This document shows positions 1-6,985 of a stretch of 29,639 bases of DNA, piece after piece. Position numbers and translations under genes: made by a program. Origin of the DNA: an uncultured Collinsella sp. (GTDB lineage: Bacteria; Actinomycetota; Coriobacteriia; Coriobacteriales; Coriobacteriaceae); assembly GCA_902496945.1 (NCBI GenBank), contig CABVDE010000024.1, positions 1-29,639 on the forward strand, in the 5' to 3' direction. Below the pieces are notes generated by a model that saw only the letters and a program-made list of their open reading frames with translations, ran no database searches and was not told the origin of the DNA. The number at the start of each line of letters is the position of its first letter. The stretch's first letter is position 1.

Positions 1-10
1 TATGAGCGAA

Positions 11-107
11 AACCCGCCAGAGCGAGCAAGGTGCCTTGAAGCGAGGCGGCATTGACCTTTTGGTCATGCCGCCGAAGCCGAAAGGCAGATTGCCGCTTTG
101 GCGGGTT
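11..107. repeat. Nested palindromic element, copy C
   Basis: Imperfect palindrome of about 97 bp. The outer arms are aacccgcca (11-19) and tggcgggtt (99-107). The middle arms carry gcaaggtgcc (26-35) and ggcagattgcc (84-94). A central hairpin is gcggcattgacc (46-57), loop tttt, then ggtcatgccgc (62-72). The same 10-mer, 11-mer and centre recur near 5303-5405. On the minus strand the outer stem is followed by four T, so it may also terminate the DAHP synthase transcript, which stops at 149. I see no gene in 1-148. Confidence 0.6.
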
Positions 108-125
108 TACAGCGTCAACTGGTTA

Positions 126-145
126 CGCGGTTTGGTAAAACCGCG
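126..145. other. Perfect hairpin just past the DAHP synthase stop
   Basis: Arms cgcggttt (126-133) and aaaccgcg (138-145) pair perfectly around the loop ggta, three bases beyond the minus-strand stop codon at 149-151. There is no T-run directly after it, so it is more likely an mRNA 3'-end stabiliser, or a partner of the larger palindrome at 11-107, than a complete terminator. Confidence 0.4.
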
Positions 146-148
146 CAA

Positions 149-1180
149 CTAAATTCGCGCCGCGATCTCGTGGATGAGGTAGTCGGTCTTTTCCCAGCCC
201 AGGCACGGGTCGGTGATGGACTTGCCAAAGACGCCGCCGTCAACCGGCTGATTGCCGTCCTCCAGGTAGGACTCAATCATAAAGCCCTTGACCAGCCTGG
301 AGATGGACTCGTTGCGACGGCAGCTGTCGAGCACCTCTTTGCAAATGCGATACTGCTCAAGCGGTCGCTTGCCGGAGTTGTCGTGGTTGCAGTCGATGAT
401 CGCCGCGGGGCTGGCGTAGCCGGCGTGCTCGGTATAGCGCTCGGCCAGACGCTCCAGGTGCTCGTAGTGGTAATTGGGGTAAGTACGACCGTCGAGGCCG
501 ATGTAGCCACGCATGACGGCGTGCGCGAGCGGGTTGCCGTCGCACTCGACCTCCCAGTTGCGGTAGATAAAGCTCTGGTGAGCCTGAGCGGCGTAGATGG
601 AGTTGAGCATGACGGTGGTGGAACCGGCAGTGGGGTTTTTCATGCCCACGGGCACCGAAATGCCGCTCGACACCAGGCGATGCTCCTGATTCTCGACCGA
701 ACGAGCGCCCACGGCGACGTAGCTCAACAGGTCGACGAGGTACTGGTAGTTGGACGGGTAAAGCATCTCATCGGCGGTGAAGAAGCCCGTCTCCTCGATG
801 ACGCGCAGGTGCATATGGCGGATGGCCTTGACGCCCTCGAGCAGATCATCGGGCGCCTCGGGATCGGGATTGTGCAGAAGGCCCTTGTAGCCGGTGCCCT
901 TGGTGCGCGGCTTATTGGTGTAGACGCGCGGAATGATGATGAGTTTGTCCTTGACCTCCTCGGCGGTCTTGGCCAGGCGGTTCATGTACTCGAGAACCGA
1001 ATCCTCACGGTCGGCAGAGCACGGGCCGATGATGAGCACCTTGCGTGCGTCCTCGCCGGTAAAGACCTTGGCGACCTCGGCGTCGAACGCCTGCTTCTTG
1101 GCAGTAAGCTCGGCGGAAAGCGGCATTTCCTCGCGGATCTCCATGGGGATCGGGAGCCTACGTTTGAATTCCATGGCCAT
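149..1180 (-). CDS. aroF: 3-deoxy-7-phosphoheptulonate (DAHP) synthase, class I
   Basis: First enzyme of the shikimate pathway: it condenses phosphoenolpyruvate with erythrose 4-phosphate to DAHP in the cytoplasm, for aromatic amino acid synthesis. The 343-residue protein has the class I (AroFGH) signature blocks in order: GPCS at residues 52-55, R-V-Y-T-N-K-P-R-T at 85-93, GARSVENQEHR at 158-168, KNPT at 181-184 and DCNHDNSGK at 263-271. Length matches the E. coli-type family (about 350). The start is well supported by AAGGAGG six bases upstream of the ATG. It is transcribed alone on the minus strand from a recognisable promoter and diverges from an acetyltransferase gene. I cannot tell which aromatic amino acid, if any, inhibits it. 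The symbol is a family name; aroG or aroH would be equally fair. Confidence 0.95.
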   Translation of the reverse strand: MAMEFKRRLPIPMEIREEMPLSAELTAKKQAFDAEVAKVFTGEDARKVLIIGPCSADREDSVLEYMNRLAKTAEEVKDKLIIIPRVYTNKPRTKGTGYKGLLHNPDPEAPDDLLEGVKAIRHMHLRVIEETGFFTADEMLYPSNYQYLVDLLSYVAVGARSVENQEHRLVSSGISVPVGMKNPTAGSTTVMLNSIYAAQAHQSFIYRNWEVECDGNPLAHAVMRGYIGLDGRTYPNYHYEHLERLAERYTEHAGYASPAAIIDCNHDNSGKRPLEQYRICKEVLDSCRRNESISRLVKGFMIESYLEDGNQPVDGGVFGKSITDPCLGWEKTDYLIHEIAARI

Positions 1181-1236
1181 ACGGGGCCTCCTTGATCAAT
1201 CAACGAAAACAATTGGCGAATTCTCGAATGCTCGGC

Positions 1237-1265
1237 ATTATCCGCTGTCGTACGCTAAAGTGCAA
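1237..1265 (-). promoter_or_regulatory. Sigma70-type promoter of the DAHP synthase gene
   Basis: Read on the minus strand, a -35 hexamer TTGCAC (1265-1260) is followed after 17 bases by a -10 hexamer GATAAT (1242-1237). The spacing is ideal and the promoter lies about 57 bases upstream of the ATG at 1180. Confidence 0.65.
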
Positions 1266-1276
1266 GCATAGTCATT

Positions 1277-1340
1277 GGGACGTTCTTAAATGACTAGTCG
1301 TTTGGGACGTTCTTGTTTGACTAGTCGTTTAAGAACGTCC
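1277..1340. repeat. Tandem 27-bp repeat with inverted flank
   Basis: Two copies of a 27-base unit lie back to back at 1277-1303 and 1304-1330. Both begin gggacgttctt and end tgactagtcgttt, and they differ at only two or three bases. They are followed by aagaacgtcc (1331-1340), the reverse complement of the start of the unit. The block sits between the divergent DAHP synthase and acetyltransferase genes, just upstream of the DAHP synthase promoter, so it could bind a regulator. No function is proven. Confidence 0.6.
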
Positions 1341-1456
1341 ATTGACTACCTCTCCGTCCCCGAGGGATCGGAGGTCGTCTGCCGAATGGTTGATGCGGCG
1401 ACCCCGCGTCCATGTCACACTCATAGATGGCCTGACCCATCTTGGAAGGAGCCTCC

Positions 1457-2107
1457 ATGAGCCTAGACAACGTAAGTTTGCGCGCCGCCACGCTTGACGA
1501 CCTAGACGGCATCGCCGCCATCTACAACCAGCTGTGGTGCAATACGCTGCGCAACCGCGGTGACGTCGAAGCAGCTGATTTTTGCGCCCGCTTTAACATC
1601 GCCATGCAGATGCAGCGCTCCCCCATCGCGCTCGTTGCCGAAGCCGAGGGCCGCATCATCGCCGCCTGCTGCATCGGCATCTTCGATGACGGCAAGCCGC
1701 GCACCAATCCCACGTGGGAGCCCTGCTACAACGAGCTGTTTATCCAGGCAACCGAGATGGCAAAGACCGCCGATGCCAAACTCGAGGGCTCACTCTTTGG
1801 CGATAGCCGCGAAAAGGCCACAGCCGACCGCTTTGCCGCCACGGGCAACGAATATGCCCAGGGCCAGCTCAACCTGATCATCATCGTGCCCGAATGGCAG
1901 GGCAAGGGACTCGGCCGCGCGCTCATCAACCTTGCACGCGCTGAGCTCGCCAAGGCCGGCTGCAGCAAATTCTTCCTGATGAGCGACTGCAACTCCGACT
2001 GGCAGTTTTACGAGCACCTCAACATGAAGCGCATCCTCGAGGATCACAGCCAGGATACCGGAGACGGATTTATCGTCTATATGTACGGAGGTGACACGCA
2101 GGATTAG
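1457..2107 (+). CDS. GNAT family N-acetyltransferase
   Basis: Predicted acetyl-CoA-dependent N-acyltransferase of 216 residues; substrate unknown. The C-terminal half carries the acetyl-CoA pyrophosphate-binding loop V-P-E-W-Q-G-K-G-L-G-R-A (motif A, about residues 144-155), followed by a Y-E-x-L-x-M-K motif B region. An insertion of acidic and alanine-rich sequence lies between the N-terminal strands and motif A, making it longer than a minimal GNAT (about 150). I start at ATG 1457 because AAGGAG sits five bases upstream; the TTG at 1442 in the same frame has no such site. The stop codon lies inside a strong hairpin. It appears monocistronic and diverges from the DAHP synthase gene, which does not reveal a shared pathway. 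Confidence 0.85.
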   Translation: MSLDNVSLRAATLDDLDGIAAIYNQLWCNTLRNRGDVEAADFCARFNIAMQMQRSPIALVAEAEGRIIAACCIGIFDDGKPRTNPTWEPCYNELFIQATEMAKTADAKLEGSLFGDSREKATADRFAATGNEYAQGQLNLIIIVPEWQGKGLGRALINLARAELAKAGCSKFFLMSDCNSDWQFYEHLNMKRILEDHSQDTGDGFIVYMYGGDTQD

Positions 2108-2122
2108 TCTGCGTGTCACCTC
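2088..2122 (+). terminator. Hairpin over the GNAT stop codon
   Basis: Arms gaggtgacacgcag (2088-2101) and ctgcgtgtcacctc (2109-2122) pair perfectly over 14 bp around the loop gattagt, which contains the stop codon. No clear T-run follows, so termination is plausible but not certain. Confidence 0.5.
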
Positions 2123-2153
2123 ATGGGCTTTCTCCAAGACAGTCCGAACTGAT

Positions 2154-2494
2154 TTAACCAAGACGAGCCAGCACGGCGCGCCCTCCTCGACAATAGGGAC
2201 ATTCATCCTGCGAAGCGTGATACAGATGACCACGCTTGCACACAACTGTCTCGGATAGATAACGATCGAGCAGGCGCGCCCATGTGCGTGCGTCAAGGCG
2301 CTCCTCCGCCGTGCCATAATGTTGCGGGGATTCCAGTCACCCAAGGTAACACCGATGCCATGAAGGCCCGAGGCGAGTCTGGACAGCTCGATGACCATCT
2401 CGATTTTTTGACGCTCGGTCATGGCAGGCGCCGCGGGACTACGCGGAAATAGCGACACAACGTCAATGGAGACGTACTCCTCGGCACCAAGCAT
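2154..2494 (-). pseudogene. Protein kinase-like C-terminal remnant with zinc ribbon
   Basis: Two reading frames on the minus strand together encode a recognisable C-terminal fragment. From about 2494, H-G-I-G-V-T-L-G-D-W-N-P-R-N-I resembles the catalytic loop of protein kinase-fold enzymes (catalytic Asp, metal-binding Asn). Near 2315-2322 the frame must shift by one base to continue as a short helix and a zinc-ribbon-like tail, C-K-R-G-H ... C-P-Y-C-R, ending at the stop at 2154. No DFG-type motif and no N-terminal kinase lobe are visible. The fragment is abutted by the truncated LuxR-like gene (2463-2975), which reads into it in a different frame. I read it as a broken gene; the family assignment is inference from short motifs. 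Confidence 0.45.
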
Positions 2495-2975
2495 GTAATT
2501 TCTCTGTCTTGCGATAACGGATGTAGGCATATGCCAGGCAGAATATTGTCCCCAAATCACACGTGAGCCAAAAGAGATATTGCTGGACATGGCTGGCAAA
2601 GCCCGTGCGCGGCACCAGAGCAAACTGAAGCACGGCGACTGGCCCGACGAATGCGGCCACGCGCGCAAGCGTCACCTTGTCGCGCAGACGCAACGTAACC
2701 CAAAGCCATATACACGCGAGAATCGCAATACCCAGCACGCAGCGGAGCAATGGATGCTGGAGCGGTTCATCAAACGTCACCGTATAGTCATATTTGAGCC
2801 GATTGTACTCATCAAAAAAGATTACCGACATATCAAAGATGTAAAGCAGAAAGCCTGAAGCTGCTACCAAACAATCGCGGCGGCGCGTCATAAGCCATAC
2901 AACGAGTGCCGTTGATGCCGTCACAAATCCAACGCCCATGATGAGAATCGTATAGACATAGAATGCAAAACTCAT
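2463..2975 (-). pseudogene. Truncated AguR-like membrane regulator lacking its HTH
   Basis: 170-residue hydrophobic protein with about five predicted membrane segments. It aligns by eye with the N-terminal half of the regulator at 9953-10918: both have a short N-terminal helix, then R-R-R, then an F-F-x-E-Y block at about residue 50. It ends at the start of the linker, after the segment matching residues about 150-165 of AguR, and then runs into the kinase-like remnant. The LuxR DNA-binding domain is missing, so it cannot act as a normal one-component regulator. The start ATG at 2975 has GAGGA four bases upstream. Its neighbour is a second AguD-like antiporter, so the pair looks like a decayed paralogue of the aguR-agu locus. 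A short functional membrane protein is possible but less likely. Confidence 0.6.
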
Positions 2976-3065
2976 ACTATCCTCACCCCATGCACAACTT
3001 GCTTGATTTCGTGTTACGGTTGTGATAGAAACATCCAACACGCACAAAGGTCGAAAGGAGATGCC

Positions 3066-3257
3066 GTGGCGCCAATTGCACCGCTCAAGTTTATCGTTGC
3101 CCCCGCCGCCAAGGCAATCGCCAAGATCGGTTCGACGATGACCTACGATGACGTTCCTTGCATCGTTAAGGAGCGCAATGACAGCTGTCCCTACCTGGGT
3201 CACATCCCCTACTTTGCACCTAAGCTCTCCTCTGATATCGAGCAGCGCAACCGCTAG
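3066..3257 (+). CDS. Small hypothetical protein (63 aa)
   Basis: Short reading frame with a GTG start at 3066 and a good ribosome-binding site, AAAGGAG, five bases upstream. The predicted product has a small hydrophobic/alanine-rich N-terminus and a polar C-terminus with two cysteines (C-I-V and C-P-Y-L-G-H). No known family is recognised. It diverges from the truncated AguR-like gene and converges on the antiporter gene at 3353. It may be real, or a leftover of a longer gene in this decayed stretch. Confidence 0.4.
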   Translation: MAPIAPLKFIVAPAAKAIAKIGSTMTYDDVPCIVKERNDSCPYLGHIPYFAPKLSSDIEQRNR

Positions 3258-3352
3258 CATAGCCTTCACGATTGCCGCAGTGATCCTCGCAGCAATTTGT
3301 TAACTTGGGAGCTAACCCGTTTTTGAGTCCCGCACCGCCAAACCGAACCCCC

Positions 3353-4750
3353 TCACGATTTGCGTTTTCCACACACGCCAACGCCGGGATTGTCGATGCT
3401 TCGGCCGCGGCGCGATATGAGGCGCGAAACCTCGCCCAGCAACACACCGATCGCCACACCCACGAGAATGGGCAACTTTGCCATTTCGGCGGGCGAGCCG
3501 TTGAGCGGCACAATCGTAGCGACAATCGAAAGCGCGAGCTCTATCACGGGAATCGTGAGCGCCACCGCGAGCGCCTTGCCCTCGAAGGGCGCGCGGAACA
3601 CGCGCGAACGATCGTCGTATTTGCGCAGGCGCCAAAACGCCGGGAACATCGGGATATAGCTCATGAGCAAAAAGACGACGTTCACCGAGAAGAAGACCCA
3701 AAAGACATCGGAGCCCTCGCCCAGCGGAATCTGGAGCAGCAGCACCAGGCTGGCGAAACAACCGTTGATGAGCGCCGAGCCGTTGGGCATGCCGGTCTTT
3801 TTGGACACCAGCGCAAAGGGGCGCGGCATGTTGCCGTGGCGCGCGGCATAGCTCGCCACGTTGTTGACGCCAAAGCTCCAGCAGATCATGTTGGCGAACA
3901 ACGTCACCAAAAAGGCCATCCCCACGATCATCGTTAGCGGGTGGGTGCGCCCCACCATTGCGGCGACTGCATCCACAATGCCCGAATCAAGCGAAAGCTG
4001 CTCGGTGGGAACCGCGGCTCCAATGCCGATACCGCAAATGATGTAGATCGCCGCAATGGCAACGCCACCGGCGATAACCGCCTTCGGAATATCGCGCGAC
4101 GGGTTTTTCATCGTGCTGGCAAAGGTCGCGACCACTTCGAAGCCCATAAAGTTGAATAGAATGATCGAAAGATACGTCAGTGAGTTAGTGTCTCCCAGAT
4201 CGGGGACAAAGGTCTTAAACGACATATCGTTGGCAAAGCCGTTATTGCAGGCAAACCAGATACCGACGATTCCCACCACGGCGGTAATGAGCACCTTGAT
4301 GACGGCGCCGCCGTCCATGACCCAATCGGCCTCGGCCACCGGCTGCATCGCCATGACCGTGACGCCCCACACAAAGGCAAGCTCCATGGCAATCCGAGCG
4401 CCGAGCGAAAACTCAACGCCCCATACCGCGTTGATAACGCTGGGAAACATGCAGGCGATACTTGCCACCCACAGCGGAAAGTTGACCCAATAGCACCAAG
4501 AGCAGCGGGCACCCCAACGGTCGCCCAGACCCAAGCGAACCCAATCATACAGACCGCCCTCGGAATCGAACGCCGTACCCAACTCGGCCACCACCAGGCC
4601 ATAGGGCAGCAAAAACGTGATGATAAGGAAGATCCACCAGAAGAATTGCACGTTGCCCATGGCAGATGCCGGAGCCGCCGCCTCGATGGTAAAGACGACA
4701 CAGATAACCGAGAGGATGACCTCGATCAGGGAGAACTTCTTACCTGCCAT
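3353..4750 (-). CDS. APC-family amino acid/polyamine antiporter, AguD paralogue
   Basis: Cytoplasmic-membrane transporter of 465 residues with about 12 hydrophobic segments, of the amino acid-polyamine-organocation (APC) superfamily. It is closely related to the antiporter at 6986-8416: both share E-A-A-A-P-A, F-F-W-W-I-F-L and L-P-Y-G-x-V-V-A-E-L-G-T near the N-terminus, and F-N-F-M-G-F-E-V in the middle. Agmatine/putrescine exchange or a related amine/amino acid exchange is therefore the likely job; the exact substrate cannot be read. GAGGGAG lies six bases before the ATG. A hairpin-rich leader (4775-4845) precedes it, and a terminator at 5054-5095 separates it from aguA, so it is probably its own transcript. 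A truncated AguR-like gene lies downstream. Confidence 0.85.
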   Translation of the reverse strand: MAGKKFSLIEVILSVICVVFTIEAAAPASAMGNVQFFWWIFLIITFLLPYGLVVAELGTAFDSEGGLYDWVRLGLGDRWGARCSWCYWVNFPLWVASIACMFPSVINAVWGVEFSLGARIAMELAFVWGVTVMAMQPVAEADWVMDGGAVIKVLITAVVGIVGIWFACNNGFANDMSFKTFVPDLGDTNSLTYLSIILFNFMGFEVVATFASTMKNPSRDIPKAVIAGGVAIAAIYIICGIGIGAAVPTEQLSLDSGIVDAVAAMVGRTHPLTMIVGMAFLVTLFANMICWSFGVNNVASYAARHGNMPRPFALVSKKTGMPNGSALINGCFASLVLLLQIPLGEGSDVFWVFFSVNVVFLLMSYIPMFPAFWRLRKYDDRSRVFRAPFEGKALAVALTIPVIELALSIVATIVPLNGSPAEMAKLPILVGVAIGVLLGEVSRLISRRGRSIDNPGVGVCGKRKS

Positions 4751-4774
4751 GGCACGCTCCCTCTACTGCAAAAA

Positions 4775-4845
4775 GGATGGCATCTGCACCGAAGGCGCAG
4801 CCCAAGGTAGGGTTGCAGGCCGCGTCACCGGTACAGATGCCATCC
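4775..4845. repeat. Nested stem-loop in the antiporter leader
   Basis: Arms ggatggcatctgcacc (4775-4790) and ggtacagatgccatcc (4830-4845) pair with one mismatch. An inner pair, gcagccc and gggttgc, closes around aaggta. It starts 25 bases upstream of the antiporter ATG (4750), so it lies in the 5' leader of that mRNA if transcription starts upstream. It may be a regulatory leader or one of the local palindromic elements. Confidence 0.5.
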
Positions 4846-4977
4846 CAAAGAGAGGAGAGGGTGCATTTGTTGGACCAACGCTCGCGGAACAGGCGCGTGT
4901 AGATAACGATACGCTGGTACATAGATACTCCGATCAAAACGGCCGCGCTCGCAACCGGAAACTATCAGCAATTGAAG

Positions 4978-5046
4978 ACGCGTCTGACCTGGAAAATTCA
5001 AGCGAACAATTGGCCTAACCCGCAATAAATCCCAGATCAGACGCGT
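4978..5046. repeat. Inverted repeat, 15-bp arms
   Basis: Arms at 4978-4992 and 5032-5046 match with one mismatch around a 39-base A/T-rich loop. It lies just downstream, on the minus strand, of the aguA terminator and upstream of the antiporter gene. Function unknown. Confidence 0.5.
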
Positions 5047-5053
5047 ATTCAAT

Positions 5054-5095
5054 CAAAGAAAAAGGGCACTCCGAAGTGGAGGCAACGGAGTGCCC
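5054..5095 (-). terminator. Intrinsic terminator of the agu operon
   Basis: On the minus strand the 10-bp stem gggcactccg/cggagtgccc (5095-5086 with 5073-5064) is followed by TTTTTCTTTG. It is about 320 bases beyond the aguA stop, after two repeat elements, and would insulate the downstream antiporter gene. Confidence 0.75.
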
Positions 5096-5168
5096 AAAGA
5101 AAACCAAGCCGACCATGACATTGAGCAAACTGGTGCCGTGCCCCGGACGAACCAGCCGCCGATGTCCG

Positions 5169-5280
5169 ATTGATCGGCTGGGTTTTCGAGGTGCCCCAGG
5201 TCGCCGTGAAAGAGGAGCGCCGCGTACTTTGGTACGCAAGCGACGGTTTGAGCGGCGAGATGGGGTGCCTCGGAAAGCCA
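5169..5280. repeat. Nested palindromic element, copy A
   Basis: Outer arms ggttttcgaggtgcccca (5181-5198) and tggggtgcctcggaaagcc (5261-5279) pair almost fully. Middle arms around tcgccgtgaaag and ttgagcggcgaga pair too. The centre is a perfect hairpin gcgtac (5222-5227), loop tttg, gtacgc (5232-5237). The left flank, gattg-x-ggctgggttt-cgaggtgc, recurs about 130 bp later in copy B. Confidence 0.65.
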
Positions 5281-5299
5281 GACGATTAAGCGTCTGCGT

Positions 5300-5410
5300 G
5301 ATTGGCTGGGTTTCCGAGGTGCGGCAGATTGCCCTGAAAGAGGAGGGCATTGACCTTAAGGGTCATGCCCGACGATTGAAGGGCAAGGTGCCGTGCCTCG
5401 GGAAGACAGA
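5300..5410. repeat. Nested palindromic element, copy B
   Basis: Outer arms tttccgaggtgc (5311-5322) and gtgcctcgggaag (5392-5404). Middle arms contain ggcagattgcc (5323-5333) and gcaaggtgcc (5383-5392), identical to motifs in copy C but in swapped order. The central hairpin is gggcattgacc (5345-5355) with ggtcatgccc (5361-5370), the same centre as copy C. A small hairpin cagacg-attaag-cgtctg (5279-5296) joins it to copy A. Confidence 0.65.
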
Positions 5411-5413
5411 CAG

Positions 5414-6619
5414 TTACGCAGACGGCTCCTGCTGGGTAATGCAGTGGATGTTGCCGCCGCCGAAGACGACCTGCTCGGACTGAACGCCGACGCACTTGTA
5501 GACGCCCTCGCCCCAGACCTCGTCATAGATCTTCTGGAGCGTGTCAACGGCCAGCTGGTCGTTCTCGTCGCCGTACTGCGGAACGATAACGCCATGGTTG
5601 GTGACCAGGTAGTTCATGTAAGAAGCGATCAGCGGCTCGTCGGCAACGCGCGGCTCGGCGTTCTCGTCGGCGTCGATGGTGTCGCAAGAAGCCTGGTCCA
5701 TGAACAGCGGGTTCACGGGCATACAGAGCTTGTAGACCTTCATCTTGCGGCCCTTGGCGTCAACGGCGTTGGAGAGGGTCTCGTAGGCAGCGTGACACTG
5801 CTCGTAGAACGGATACTCGGGATTGTCGGTCCAGATGCAGGCCATGACGCCCGGGGCGATGAACGTAGCGACGTCATCGATGTGGCCGTTGGTCTCCTCG
5901 GGGTCGATGCCCTCCTTGACCCAGATGACCTTCTCGACACCCAGGTAATCCTTGAGATGCTCGTCCATATAGGCACGAAGCTCCTCGCTCCAGGGCTCGA
6001 ACTTCTTCTTGAACTTGGGCCAGATGGACTCGGGATCCTCTTCCTCCTCCAGAACCGCAGAGCAGGTGCGGCCCGGGGAAAGCAGGCACTGGTCGGTCAC
6101 GACAAGGGTGCCCTCGCCGTCGACGGTGATGGAGCCGCCCTCGAGGATCATGTCATCGGGACGATAGCGACGGCAGCCGGAGAGCTCAGCCATCTTAAGG
6201 GCGATCTGCTCGTCCTTATCCCACGGGAAGTACAGGCCGTCGACAAGACCGCCGTAGGCGTTGAAGTGCCAGTGGTTGGCGCGCTTCTCGCCCTTGCCGT
6301 TGATGACATAGGTAGCGGCGGTGTCGCGGAACCAAGCGTCATCGGTGGTCATCTCGATAACAGTGACGTTCTCGTCCTCCTCGAAGACGGCCTTGCAGTT
6401 GGCATAGTCGGCCTGGTTGGCGCACATGGTGACCGGGGTGAACTCGGCGATGGCGCGGGCGATGGCGGCATACTGCTTCTGAGCCGGCTTGGCGCCGTGG
6501 GCCCAGGTGTCGGTGCGGTGGGGCCAGCCCATCCACACGCGATCCTGCGGGGCGAACTCAGCGGGCATATAGAAGCCGTCGGCCTTGGGGGTGGACTCGG
6601 ACTCGGTGATCGTACGCAT
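5414..6619 (-). CDS. aguA: Agmatine deiminase
   Basis: Hydrolyses agmatine to N-carbamoylputrescine and ammonia, the first step of the agmatine deiminase pathway, in the cytoplasm. The 401-residue protein belongs to the guanidino-group-modifying enzyme fold (PF04371). Visible hallmarks are D-D-A-W-F-R-D-T (93-100), where most relatives read D-D-x-W-x-R-D-T, G-H-I-D-D (245-249, catalytic His) and G-G-G-N-I-H-C-I-T-Q-Q near the end, with the nucleophile at Cys393. Length is slightly above the usual 360-380. GGAGGAA five bases before the ATG supports the start. It is the last gene of aguB-aguD-aguA; a 366-base palindrome-rich gap separates it from aguD, and a terminator lies past two repeats downstream. 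Confidence 0.95.
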   Translation of the reverse strand: MRTITESESTPKADGFYMPAEFAPQDRVWMGWPHRTDTWAHGAKPAQKQYAAIARAIAEFTPVTMCANQADYANCKAVFEEDENVTVIEMTTDDAWFRDTAATYVINGKGEKRANHWHFNAYGGLVDGLYFPWDKDEQIALKMAELSGCRRYRPDDMILEGGSITVDGEGTLVVTDQCLLSPGRTCSAVLEEEEDPESIWPKFKKKFEPWSEELRAYMDEHLKDYLGVEKVIWVKEGIDPEETNGHIDDVATFIAPGVMACIWTDNPEYPFYEQCHAAYETLSNAVDAKGRKMKVYKLCMPVNPLFMDQASCDTIDADENAEPRVADEPLIASYMNYLVTNHGVIVPQYGDENDQLAVDTLQKIYDEVWGEGVYKCVGVQSEQVVFGGGNIHCITQQEPSA

Positions 6620-6985
6620 AAGATTTCCTCCAAATCGAACGATCGCTTGCCGCGGGCGGGTTACCCGCAGCCTAAAACCAAGAGTGAAAGGCGCCCGTTC
6701 CCCGGCAAAGGTCGGGGCGCCCGACGCCGGTTTTCACGGAGTCGCACCGGCAAGCGACGACGTAACCTGGTGCGCGGAGACAAAACGCACAAAGGATACG
6801 GGAGAGAGATTGGGGTGGGCGGTGGTTACCGGAGCAATAGCTCACACCCACCCCAGGGAGTGGTTGGCAAACCTGTCGCCTGGGCACGCCTCAAAAGAGG
6901 CCGGAGTGCCCGGAGTCGGGAGCGACAAGCCCGACGAAGCGCACTTTTGTACGCGAGGAGGGTTGGAGCCCCGAATCTGGGCGCT
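6620..6985. repeat. Palindrome cluster between aguD and aguA
   Basis: This 366-base gap inside the operon has no credible gene but at least four stem-loops. A large nested one has arms cgcttgccg (6644-6652) and cggcaagcg (6748-6756) with a GC-rich core. One pairs ggggtggg with cccacccc (about 6812-6855). One is gggcac-gcctc-aaaa-gaggc-...-gtgccc (6882-6911). The last has the centre gcgcac-tttt-gtacgc (6939-6954), which resembles copy A near 5222. On the agu mRNA they could stop nucleases or reduce read-through into aguA. Confidence 0.6.

Larger units (their letters stand above)
4751..5413. other. 663-base gene-free stretch rich in palindromes
   Basis: Between the aguA stop and the AguD-paralogue start I see no credible gene. 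It holds the leader stem-loop (4775-4845), an inverted repeat acgcgtctgacctgg/ccagatcagacgcgt (4978-4992 and 5032-5046), a minus-strand terminator (5054-5095), and two tandem nested palindromes (5169-5280 and 5300-5410). Confidence 0.6.

Noticed and set aside
98..1195. Plus-strand open frame opposite DAHP synthase
   Set aside because: Antisense shadow of a gene with all class I DAHP synthase motifs.
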